64,000 bases of DNA from Hormiphora californensis (lineage: Eukaryota; Ctenophora; Tentaculata; Cydippida; Pleurobrachiidae). The position numbers and the translations under genes were made by a program. Positions 23,594-34,246 of this stretch are shown here, piece after piece (the stretch's first letter is position 1; each line of letters starts with the position of its first letter). The stretch covers positions 5,336,733 through 5,400,732 of the forward strand of contig CM035353.1 in NCBI GenBank assembly GCA_020137815.1. The letters run 5' to 3'. The notes under the pieces were generated by a model. The model saw only the letters and a list, made by a program, of their open reading frames with translations, did no database searches and had not been told where the DNA came from.

Positions 23594-25298
23594 ATGAATC
23601 ATCCTTATTGTGTTGGTTGTTACTCTGGCTGCTACTATCCTCGTGCAAGGTTAGTACACATAATTTAGTGTGTTTATAGGGTTAGCACGTGCAGTAGAGG
23701 GTTATCATGTCGCATGATTAGGGTATTTCTCCTGCCCAGGGGTGGGGATTATTGCTGCACCTTGAAGAGCTATCATAATTCATAAACAATGAATTAGTGA
23801 ATTGTTTTGCAGGAGATGACACAGTCAGTTGTTATACAGATTGTAGTGCAATAACCTGCATTTACTATCAACAACGCTTCTGCCATGGCGGACATTGACG
23901 AATCACAAAGTAAGTAACAAACATCTTTCTAGCCCTAAAAGTAAAAATCTGCCTTATCCGATAAATGGAGTGAATTTTGGCAATTGTCCTTTTTTGCCTA
24001 ACTGGAAAATCAATCGATTTTCCAGAAACATGTTCGGGTGATGCCTATATTAACCTCCCAAAACCTTCCAGAAACCTGTTCGGGTGATGCCTATTAACCC
24101 CCAATACCCCTTCCAGAAACATGTTCGGGTGATGCCTATTAACCCCCCAATACCTTCCAGAAACATGTTCGTATGATGCCTATTAACCTCCCAATACCTT
24201 CCAGAAACATGTTCGGGTGATGCCCATTAACCCCCCCAATACCTTCCAGAAACATGTTCGGGTGATGCCTATTAACCCCCAATACCTTCCAGAAACATGT
24301 TCGGGTGATGCCTATTAACCTCCCAATACCTTCCAGAAACATGTTCGGGTGATGCCTATTAACCCCCCAATAGTCAATACCTTCCAGAAACATGTTCGGG
24401 TGATGCATATTAACCTGCCAATACCTTCCAGAAACATGTTCGGGTGATGTCTATTAACCTCCCAATACCTTCCAAAAACCTGTTCGGGTGATGCCTATTA
24501 ACCTCCCAATACCTTCCAGAAACATGTTCGGGTGATGCCTACTAACCTCCCAATACCCCTTCCAGAAACATGTTCGGGTGATGCCTATTAACCTCCCAAT
24601 ACCTTCCAGAAACATGTTCGGGTGATGCCTATTAACCCCCCAATACCTTCCAGAAACATGTTCGGGTGATGCCTATTAACCTCCCAATACCTTCCAGAAA
24701 CATGTTCGGGTGATGCCTATTAACCCCCCAATACCCCTTCCAGAAACATGTTCGGGTGATGCTACAGCGTGTCCATCTGGAGAGTCCTGCTACTCAGTTG
24801 AGCTCACCATACTGATGACCGGTACCAAGGATGGCGATGAGGATGACATCGAAATGACAACTACAGGATTCTATTGCACCTCTAATACCACCTCTATCTC
24901 GGAGTCTGAGTGTCAGCTCATTGAGGTGAGATCGTTATTCTTGAGTCACAGCTGACACTTCATGTCCGCGCGCTACGTATGAACATTTCAACCAGGGTCA
25001 ACAGATATGTCTGTCCTTCTGCATCACAATTAATTTGATAATTATCCAATTATCCTACAAATCATCGCGGAGCTATTAATCAAGCTCCGTTAATTGATTT
25101 CAGGCTCTAGTGGAGACTACCCTTGTAGACGAGGATGAGTTAGGGTATACCTACAGCAACATAACGGCAGAGTGTGGTACTCTTGAAGCCTGTGGTGACG
25201 CTTGTATGGAAACATACTCGGGCTCCATGGCGGCTGTTCGACCTGCCTTCACCGCCATCGCTATTCTCCTCATCGCCTCCTTCCTGAATCTTGCTTGA
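23594..25298 (+). CDS. Ly6/uPAR-like Cys-rich GPI-type surface protein (frame broken)
   Basis: Predicted secreted, probably GPI-anchored protein. Exons: 23594-23649, 23813-23909, 24744-24925, 25104-25298, all GT..AG. Exon 1 encodes a hydrophobic signal-like stretch (ILIVLVVTLAATILVQ), but one base out of frame with the ATG at 23594. Exon 2 opens with VSCYTDCSAITC, then meets a stop at CATTGA; a one-base change would let it join exon 3 in phase (KTCSGDATACPSGESCY). Exon 4 has three more Cys and ends in a hydrophobic tail (AILLIASFLNLA), as GPI signals do. About twelve cysteines with an early CYxxC resemble Ly6/three-finger proteins; this family call is inference. Two single-base frame breaks mean either a decaying gene or assembly indels. 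The long intron before exon 3 holds the 44-bp repeat array. Confidence 0.6.
24019..24743 (+). repeat. 16-copy, about 44-bp minisatellite made of a 3' splice site
   Basis: Each unit contains ctattaacc (branch-point-like), a C/T-rich run, ccttccag, then aaacatgttcgggtgatg. The last segment is exactly the first 18 bases of the real exon at 24744. So sixteen upstream copies of branch point, acceptor and exon start precede the genuine one. In each decoy the frame reads Thr-Cys-Ser-Gly-Asp-Ala-Tyr and then TAA. Confidence 0.95.
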
Positions 25299-26045
25299 GC
25301 TACTAATGGTCCTTGTTTAGTTGTGTCTGTGTGTGTGAGTGAACTGCAACATATCGTGACCTGTGAGATGGAAAAACTTGAATATTTAACTCAATAACAC
25401 TTGTTGCGTAGTAAGCTGCTGTCAGGCCAATGCTCTGATAGTAATTAGGGGTTGAGAAACCCCCTCTCATCCCTTACTCAGCACCATTGCTGCACGGCTG
25501 TGTACTGTAAAAATATTCACTGTTTTATTTGGTAGTGAAAGTGAATCGTGGATCAACCTACGACAATTTTATGGTGCTATTAGTAGCACTTTTGCTGTCC
25601 CTGGCTATATCTAATAAAGTCCTTTTTTTCAACTTTCCCCCCCCCTTCTTAAACGGATTTTTTGCCTAGCGAGACTGTGTTTCGCGCGCCCCGCCGGCCG
25701 TGAAACAAATTTGTTTGTTGTTTGGGGACTGTGGAGGGTTAGAACATAACAACGGATTTTTTTTGCGCGTAAAAAACAATATATTCCAGTTTTGTGGTGA
25801 GAAGTTTAAAGAAAGGACTTTATACTCAATCACACATACTGTATTGCATGGAATCATTAGAGAAAAAAGTAATAATAGAAAGTATAGGGAACAAAATGCG
25901 TGTATTATATTAATCGTATACTGACTTCAGAATCTTTTAATTTTCTACAAAGTCCTTTGTCTTTCGCTGAACTCAATAACACAAAAATTGTACGGAAAAC
26001 ACCTCAACAAAAAGTATACACATTTGAAAAAAATTAACAAATATG
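25299..26045. other. Convergent intergenic region with dispersed repeat
   Basis: 3' flank of the plus-strand gene and of the minus-strand giant gene. aataaa at 25612 is a possible polyadenylation signal for the Ly6-like transcript. 25668-25760 is the best copy of the gactgtgtttcgcgcgcc ... gagggttagaacataac dispersed repeat. Confidence 0.5.
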
Positions 26046-26380
26046 TTATATTTTAAGTACATCGGGCAGGCTAGGTAAACATCCCTCAGAGACGGTCGGA
26101 ACAGGACTTCCCGGATCTTTCTTCCTTCCCAGCAAAGTCTCAGTGAAATATTTTACACCTTCATCAACATCTGGACTAATTACATGATCTGTAATCTCCT
26201 GACCCACTGCAGGTGATGGCCCTCCTGTGCGATGATTCATTGTGAGAGAGTTTGAGAAACACCATTTCCCTGTGAGGGGATCAAACCAGATCACTTCGTG
26301 GCGTCCCTCGGTTACCATGACAACCGCATCTATATTGGGATCAGGAGGGTCTGGTGGCGCGGTGTGGAAACTATCCGAAT
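26046..26380 (-). CDS. Last exon of the giant repeat-rich gene
   Basis: The acceptor (ccctcag) ends at 26381; the exon encodes 111 codons and stops at 26046. It follows the 28426-28573 exon in phase 1 (GCC TCA G / AT TCG). Sequence: SDSFHTAPPDPPDPN, then a more globular stretch (VVMVTEGRHEVIWFDP, KWCFSNSLTMNH, VKYFTETLLGRKK) unlike the low-complexity body of the protein. This is the most folded-looking segment and the best part for homology searches. Family not recognised. Confidence 0.7.
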
Positions 26381-28425
26381 CTGAGGGGGAATTGTGTAAT
26401 ATAGGTTTAATAAATCTTGTACAATTTGTCAACTAGATTCTCATGTTTATTGAATCTGATCAGGGGGATCATTGTGTTAGGTTTGTACCAGGGGGCTCTC
26501 ATGTTTAGGGGAATGAGCTGATCTATGAATCATTTATTGATAATTGAAGGTGATGTAAGTGTGTGACGTAATTTAAACGGTGTGTCAGTTCTGAGTCGTG
26601 TTTACTTCAAAACAGCATGACATAACTGTGGTCTGATCTGGATAAATGAAAAAGATAGTTTAGAAGAGAGGGGGTGAATAGAGTTATGAGATTCCGTAAA
26701 GGATAGTAAGGTATAGAAATAAAGAGAGCGAGTCGAAGAGGAATTATTCATTAGCGAGAGGGATCAGGGATAGAATATGCACAGAGAGCTCGTGTGTGTA
26801 TAAATGATCTTGGACTCATCTTACACACAAGCTTATAACAATAAACCCCATCATAATATAAGGCACCAACACGCTCTTCTATAGAAAGGTTATTATATAT
26901 ATATATAAAAGCTTGGTTACGACGAAGTCGCCCAGCTAATACGCTGTATCCCTATAGGGAGCTTGCTGTATGAGGGGTAAATTCATTACTTATAAATATA
27001 AAGCTAGCTTTAATTTTCTATAGAAGAGTCTCGTGCATATGTCGTGTCTATTTTCGGGAAAGTAATTAAAACTGCCACAGCTGAGGTTAGTAAGTGTTTT
27101 CTGGTCAGAAGAATGGTTATGTTCGCAAAAGGCAAGCTTCCCCTCGTCCGACCCGAAGTTGGAATCATATGGTTTAGTTTGTCGAACCGGAAAGTTGCTA
27201 ACATATTTCAAATCACAAAGACATAAATATGTATCAAATTTGCCAAAAACGTTAACTATATTGTTTATAGCAAGAAAGGACTATTTTACAACGAATTCCC
27301 TGGTTACTATGGTAACCAACTCCGTTGTCATGGTAAATTAATCGAACTCTATCGAGTCTATCGCCAGCAACTGTATGAAACTTTCACAAGGGCTCAAAGT
27401 TTGAATATCAAATTTGCCAAAACTCTGCAGGGGCAAAATTTTTAATTGATTATTATTAATTTATTAATTAGAAAATCAAAAATTTATGCATGAAGAACAT
27501 TCCTAGAAAGTTTCAAGTCGATATTTTAAGCAGAACGGAAAATATAATTTAGTGCATGGGCAAACAAAATGGTGCAAGGGCACATGTTCAGGGGAAATTT
27601 GCACAAATTGTGCAAGGGCAAATTTTGATTAATTTGCCTATAATTAATTACCTAATTGATATATTAATCATACGGCTCTTCTAGTACTCGTAGTTATGCT
27701 ACTAGAACATGCATAGAAAGTTTCGTGTCAAAATATTAAACGGTGTGGACACAGTTCGATCATAAAATTGGTGCAAGGGCTGCCCTTGCACCATTTGCCC
27801 TTGCACATTGCAGCCCTTGCACCAAATTCCATTTTTTGCACGGCTCTAACTAACTAATTAATTAATTTTGACTATTCCCACTTTTCGAACATCATCTTTT
27901 ATGATTGAAGAACATTCCTACAAAGTTTCAAGTCGATATTTTAAGCAGAACGGAAAATAGAATTTGGTGCAAGGGCGCGGTGCAAGGGACAGAACACGCA
28001 ATGTGCAAGGGCACGGTGCCCTTGCACCATTTTTAATTACCTATAATTAATTAATTAATTAAAAATTCAAAAATCCGCCAACGTCATGACACAAAGGAAT
28101 ACTACAAGAACATGCCTACAAAATTTCAAGTCGATATCTCAAACGGTGTGGCCACAATCGTTGACATGTTTTTTGCCCCCCCCCCCCCCCCCCCCCCCAA
28201 AAAAAAGACCTTTCTTTGTTCTTAATAGGGCCGGCATTTTTGGGTTTTTGTGCAAGGGCAAAAAATTTTTTTTCTTTTTTTCGTTTTTTGCTGTTTTCTT
28301 CGGGTCGGAGGTGCCTGCCGGCACCTAAATGCAGCTCAAAGAGAATGTCGCTTTAAGTCGTAATGAAAGAAAAGGCTTGATTGTATTTAATGAATTTAAC
28401 AGTTTGAGAGATCACTGATTTATAC
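26381..28425. repeat. Intron with about 205-bp diverged tandem repeat and GTGCAAGGGC words
   Basis: From about 27230 to 28170, a roughly 205-bp unit containing acattcctacaaagtttcaag and gatattttaagcagaacgg recurs four times. Between 27545 and 28260 the word gtgcaagggc or its complement occurs at least ten times in both orientations. Poly-C and poly-A runs lie at 28178-28206. This is all intron of the minus-strand gene. No plus-strand gene is supported. Confidence 0.6.
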
Positions 28426-28573
28426 CTGAGGCAGCAGAACTCCCATCTTGTGGGGGTGGTGAGTTTGATCTCTCCCACTCATACTCGGATCCCATACGAA
28501 GTGATTTCACGGATACAGGAGAATGCTGAATCTGCTGACGTTTTCTCTCTCACTCTCCCGGAAAATAGCTCTG
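28426..28573 (-). CDS. Giant gene exon with one-base frame discrepancy
   Basis: Flanked by good sites (ctttcag before 28573, gtataa after 28426). It must enter and leave in phase 1, so its length should divide by three, but it is 148 bases. The 3' part reads SPVSVKSLRMGSEYEWERSN, joined in phase to the last exon; the 5' part is open only in the next frame. One inserted base in the gagagtgagagag run would explain it. Confidence 0.55.
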
Positions 28574-28785
28574 CTGAAAGCGGGTTTAAGAAAATGATAA
28601 TACAGCTTTAATGCATCATGAGATTCGAATCATAAATTAAAACTTGAATGCTTTTTAGACAAACTTATTCATTTTATTTTAGAGCCAACTTTTTTCAAAA
28701 TGAACATTGGAAAAACCATGTAGATCTCGGGGGGAAATGAAATAATATGATATATAGTTGGTAGTATATGACACATTGCACCTAC

Positions 28786-28914
28786 CTGTAACATCTCTAT
28801 CTCCGATTGTAGAAACTCTTCCCTCACTTTGATCAAGATGAGACATACAATACTTCAAGCTATCTTTGTCAGGGTACTGCTGCCGGGAAGCTCTTGTACT
28901 GAAGTGCCAGTTAC
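28786..28914 (-). CDS. Giant gene internal exon
   Basis: Acceptor gatacag, donor gtaggt. 129 bases, phase 1 to phase 1, reading GNWHFSTRASRQQYPDKDSL and on to GRVSTIGDRDVT. It joins the 29245-29325 exon without a break. No domain recognised; Ser/Arg/Asp-rich. Confidence 0.7.
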
Positions 28915-29244
28915 CTGTATCAAGGTGGAGATTACCGTAATACAGGTTCGAGCACACATCTTGCACTTACCAATGGTAATACCATGCTCTAAAATACGCG
29001 AGAAAGAGCAAAATTGCTCTCCCTCATGCATTTCGGAGGACCGCGAGCAAATTGTAATTCAGAATGGCATTGACGTGAGAATACTGCAAGCTGGATTACC
29101 TACTGCACTGTGTTCAGTCACGAACATTTAGACGTGAGCCTCAGTTTTCAGTGCAGGTTTCATTTTAGATTAGTCCAAGAATTTTCAATCATGATATATT
29201 CAGTGAATAACCAGCTAAAGTATCTTATTTCATATATAACTTAC

Positions 29245-29325
29245 CACGCATGTCATGCCAGATGTATTCCCCATCTTGTTCTTCTACATCTATTATCCCA
29301 TCTTCCTCATTTTTATCTGTAGGTA
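29245..29325 (-). CDS. Giant gene internal exon
   Basis: Acceptor ttttcag, donor gtaagt; 81 bases, phase 1 to 1, reading VPTDKNEEDGIIDVEEQDGE and then YIWHDMR. It joins the 4.8-kb exon at its GATAATAAAG/gtaaat donor (29421). Confidence 0.75.
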
Positions 29326-29420
29326 CTGAAAAAACATAAAATTACAATGATGAAACCTCATTTTGAGACTGAAACAATATAGAAAAACAAAAGTAGCCCC
29401 GCACAAATATATGTATTTAC

Positions 29421-32400
29421 CTTTATTATCTTTCTTCACTTCTGGTCGTCTAACTGGCGTGTCCGCTCCATCTAATATCTTCATCCCCCGACCAATCTCT
29501 CTGTCCAGCCGCGATAACATGCCCGTTCCGGAAGATGCCGCTGACGATCTCCCATCCCTAAAGATTCCCGCCCCGGGAAGGGAGGGAACATTCGGGAAGT
29601 AAGATGAGGAGGGCACAGGTGAGGTGTAATCTTCATAGACTGTAGAGAGCACCTCAACCTCGGTCTCCCAGTCATTAATCCCAAACACGTCCCTCCGTTT
29701 GAGCCCTTTTTCTCCTCTGACTGTGTACATTATTTTATCCAAAGAAAGGTTGAACCGAGTATTCTCGGTGGCTCGCTCCATGTAATGGGCACTGCTTCCA
29801 GCTCGGTCCATGTTAGCTGGACTAGTACAGTACTTGGTGGGGTACTCTGAGTTGAAAGACCGGATAGTGTGTAACTTCCTTCGAGGACGGCTCGGCTTTG
29901 GCGTAATATCGGTATCTTCCGGCTGAGGTGTGGTGTCGTCATCTTCTTTATCGACCATTTTAAGAGGTTTCAGATGTTTTCTTGACATGGTTTCAGTCGT
30001 CAGCGAGTTAACTGAGGTCAATGTTCCATCTGATGTGTTATCTAGTAGTTCGACTGTAATTGGCTCTCCAATCTTACTGAGAAGCATGTTACGGTTGTCT
30101 GATAGAGACTTCTGGGCTCTGTTATTTCGGGTTCCAGAAACTTCTTTGGTCGAGATTGATTGCATAGTTGGCATGGAATCGACAGAGCGCAATGTCGGGT
30201 CTTTATCGATTCCGATATCTAATGTCACTGGCTGTCCAATGCCACTAAGTAGCATCCTTCGGTTTTCGGAAAATGACTTCTCCTTCCTCTGATTTCCTGC
30301 CCTATTGGGCTCTGTAGCAGTTCTTCTCGACTTGGATTCTATCGGTTCAGTAGGTAGTGAATCGACAGAGAACAACGTAGCCTCGTCATCTTGCTGCCCG
30401 ATATCTAACGTTATTGGCTTCCCGATTCCACTAAGCTTCATTTTCCGGTTATCTGAAAATGACTTTTCGTTCAATAAATGCTTCCCCTTAGATTCTGTAG
30501 CAGTTCTTCTCGACTTTGATTCTATCGGTTCAGTAGGCAGTGAGTCGACAGAGTACAAAGTAGCCTCGTCATCTTGCTGCCCGATATCTAACGTTATTGG
30601 CTTCCCGATTCCACTGAGCTTCATTTTTCGGTTCTCCGAAAATGACTTTTCGTTTAGCGGATGCTTCCCCTTAGATTCTGTAGCAGTTCTTCTCGACTTG
30701 GATTCTATCGGTTCAGTAGGCAGTGAATCGACAGAGTACAACGTAGCCTCGTCATCTTGCTGCCCGATATCTAACGTTATTGGCTTCCCGATTCCACTAA
30801 GCTTCATTTTCCGGTTATCTGAAAATGACTTTTCGTTCAATAAATGCTTTCCATTCGATTCTGTAGCAGTTCTTCTTGATTTTGACTCTATCGGTTCAGT
30901 AGGCAGTGAATCGACAGAGTACAAAGTAGCCTCGTCATCTTGCTGCCCGATATCTAAAGTTATCGGCTGTCCAATTCCACTGAGCAACATCTGTTTCTTT
31001 CCAGACAGAGTCTTATGGCGATGATCTGAGCTTGAGACAGTTTTATCTCTTCGAGATTTGCTATTCTGTTGCCCCTCATATAGCTCATATGAATCCACAT
31101 TAGATAATGTCTTATCTTCATCTGTAGAAGGGCCCTGATTTTGTCCTAGATCCAGTGTGATAAGTTTACCTATCTGACTAAGTATCATATCCTTTCCTTC
31201 CGATAGCGATTTCTTAGCCCGATAATTGGATGCTCCAGAAGTCTCTGTTGGGGAAGGTAACGTTTCAATAGCTTCAAGCGTTGCATCCGATAAAGTTTCG
31301 TCAACTTCAATTGTTATCGGCTTTCCAATATCATTTAGTATCATCTTTTTGTTCCCCGAAAACGATTTCCCTGGTTTTGTTGGAGATTCAGAATCTGTGT
31401 AGATCTGTTCGGATATTTCTCGCATAGTTTCATCTTCATTAACATCCTGATGACCCAGTTGGACAGGTTGACCGATTTTACTGAGTAACATTTTCTGATT
31501 ACCAGAAAGCGTCCTCTGACGCCTATTTTTAACACCATCCTCCTCATCAGTTGGCATCGATTCAAGTGCATTCAGAGTGCCCTTCTCCACATCGACCAAT
31601 TTATTTAGCATAGAGTCTCGATCAGTTGGATGGATAGCATCACCAGCACCCCAAGTCAGGTCGGTGATGTGACTTAGAGCGTCATCCCAAAATGTTGTCC
31701 CAGAGTCCTCCGACCGGTTTGTGAGGTCCAGGGTCATGGCCCGGGGTGTGTGGTACTGCAGCAACGAGGCCGTATCTCCCTGATCAACATGGACTGATGA
31801 GAGTTTTGGAGGGACAGGCGCTTTCCTCTTGCTGCGTCTTCCACGGGCCGGAGGACCAGGTGCTCTTTGTTTGTTAGATCTTGTCATGGCTTTCTGATCC
31901 TGGCCAAGTTCGATTGACACCAAATCATGCTTACCAGTACCAGTTAGTGTGATACTGCCCTCCTCAATAGATTTAGCTGAGGGCCTACCCGCTATCTCTT
32001 TCTTCATCTCTCCAATTCTCCCTGCCACTGTGTCGTATGGATTGACCAATGTATCACCTTCTCTTGGTGTCCGTGAAGATGTACTGGTGTGTTCTAGTCT
32101 CAAGGATGGGTGTATGTGACCTGACCCGAACCCTAGGGACTGAGATATGATCGAGCCTGAAGGGGTCTTATCTCTACCAATTGAAACTAACTCGTCAGCA
32201 TCACTTCCTGTCAAAATCAGACTTTCCTCATCGCCAGCAACTAACGGCGCACCTGGTTTGGATATGACTTCCTTCCTGAGCGTCTGGATTGTATCCTTCA
32301 CATTCCCATACTCTCCTCCTTCCGTCACCTCGCTAGATCTCCGGTACTGAGTGATTTCTCTTGGTGACGTTGGAATGTTTCCTGAATTCTGGTTACCTAT

Positions 32401-34246
32401 ATATTTCAACATTTCGTAACTGTCAGTCTTTAGTGACGGTGGGTCAAAGCTGTTAGATCGTGATATTGTAGAGTCCACTCTTTTTATTGTAACCAATTGG
32501 TCGATATCACTACCAGTTAGTAGCATGCTATCGTCTAACGGCTCTCCTGGTTTCACCTTCATTTCACGTTTTAGACCGCCAATCCTTTCCCGGATATTCC
32601 CATAAACTGGTACATGATCCTGTCTCTCTATGATAGTGATATCAGATGACTTGGTCACATTTCTATCAGATGACTTGGTCACAGTGATATCAGATGACTC
32701 TAGAGGTAACTCTTCCACCATAACCTCGTCAAGGTATTCGTGGAGGAATGATCGCTCTGTCCTGCTTAGAGAATCAACCTGTGATGAACCCTTGCTCAGC
32801 ACACTGACAGGTCGTTTTACACTCTCCTGTTCCTCCAAAAAGTCCTCCAGCAGATCTTCAAATTCTTGGTGCTTGTGCCCCAGTAGTGTCTCTTGTATTC
32901 TCTCTCCAAATGCCAGCTTGGTCCGATCGCATTGTGAGGTGGTGAAGAGAAGGAAAATGAAGCTTTCGTTGGTTGATTCCATCATCACGTGCTCGTTGTA
33001 CCATACAACATCCTGGAGAAGGGTGGAATATAGGAAATCATGGTCTATATTCGTGTCTTGGATGTCGTAGGGGAACATGGGGGGTATAACAGGTTCTTCG
33101 AATAATTCGTCAAGAGAAACGGGATCAAAGGGAAGAATTTCTTCCTCTTCTTCTTCCTTTTCTTCTTCCATTTCTTCTTCCTCTTTTTCTTCATGTTCCT
33201 CTTCTTCCTTTTCCTCTTCTTCTTCCTGTTCCTCTTCTTCTTTTGGCATCGATTCAGGTACTACATAGCTTCGAGCTGGTTCTTCGGTCAATGTTACCCC
33301 ACTAGTATCTTCCTCCAAACCAAAATCAGTCTCTAAAATATCAGGACCAGTCTGATCTTGGCTACTGTTCAATGTATCCTGATTGTCTAATACTTCCGGG
33401 AAATCTGTCGAAACTTCTTTAACGATGTCTGCTGGCACTTCTGGTGCAAACTCTCTCATGAATATCTGATCATCGTTGCCAGCTAAAGTTGAGCCATCAG
33501 AGTCCTGATCGTCAACATCTTCTTCAGTTTTAGAACCATGAGGCAATGATTGTGCCTCCTCCTCCTCTTGTTTTCTGTCTAGTACCAGGTTCAACACACT
33601 CTTTGCTCGCTGCACCACGGAGGCCTGCCTCTCAACGTGATCCTTGCTGATTTGTACCGGGGAGATATTTTCTAGCTCAAATGTTTCATTTACCCAGTGT
33701 TTGTCATCCGATTCCTGGGAATTTACTCGGGAAATCTTTTCACTATCTATCATTTCACCGGTAAGATCCTCACTATTTGATAGTTCTTTAGTCGGACTCA
33801 CTGCAGGGCTGCCGTCCACTACAGTTACCTCATCCATGTCTCCAGTTACAAATGATTTAATGGAAGGTTCTGAGCGGAAATAGACATGTGGTGATGCTCG
33901 CTGCTCAGACTCAATATCTCCTTCTTCTGTTTGATCCAATGGTTGATTTGCCAGCTCTTGTTGAAGAGACGTGCCCAGTTCCTCGGGAAGATCAACTTCA
34001 GCTTCTTCTGCTGTCTCTGGTTCGGCAATGGCCAAGGGAAGTTGAATTGGATTTTCTGTCTCTGGTTCAACAATTGGCGTTGGTACTGCATCAATCTCAG
34101 GGTTTTCAACGATTTCAAATTCCTCTGGTTCCACAGCGGCTGGAGTAGTAGTTCGACTACCAAAATTGGAGTGTTCTTCGTCAGCTGGAAGTGACTCATT
34201 GACATCTAAATGGGGATGATCGTCCTCTTTTACCACTTCAACAGGT
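29421..34246 (-). CDS. Giant scaffold-like protein, main intact exon
   Basis: One 4.8-kb exon, open throughout, ending at a donor at 29421. Highly acidic and disordered at first (Glu runs at 33130-33240). A more ordered patch follows (QDVVWYNEHVMMESTNES, FIFLLFTTSQCDRTKLAFGE). Three diverged about 60-aa repeats come next, built on YGNxxxxIxxLKKE ... LTGSDxDELVSI. Then about ten repeats carry the core MLLSGIGQPITLDIG and VDSLPTE; four of these are near-identical 61-aa (183-bp) units at 30240-31010. The C-terminal part is Ser/Arg-rich (RRKLHTIRSFNSEYP, GMLSRLDREIGRGMKIL). The reading frame joins 34250-34510 through a single frame change. I do not recognise the family; a cytoplasmic or cytoskeletal scaffold is only a guess from composition. 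Confidence 0.75.

Noticed and set aside
24019-24743. CRISPR array (regular repeats)
   Set aside because: Units are contiguous with no unique spacers, and the context is a eukaryotic intron.
29930-31024. Plus-strand ORFs opposite the giant gene (120 and 239 aa)
   Set aside because: Shadows of the tandem coding repeats on the minus strand.
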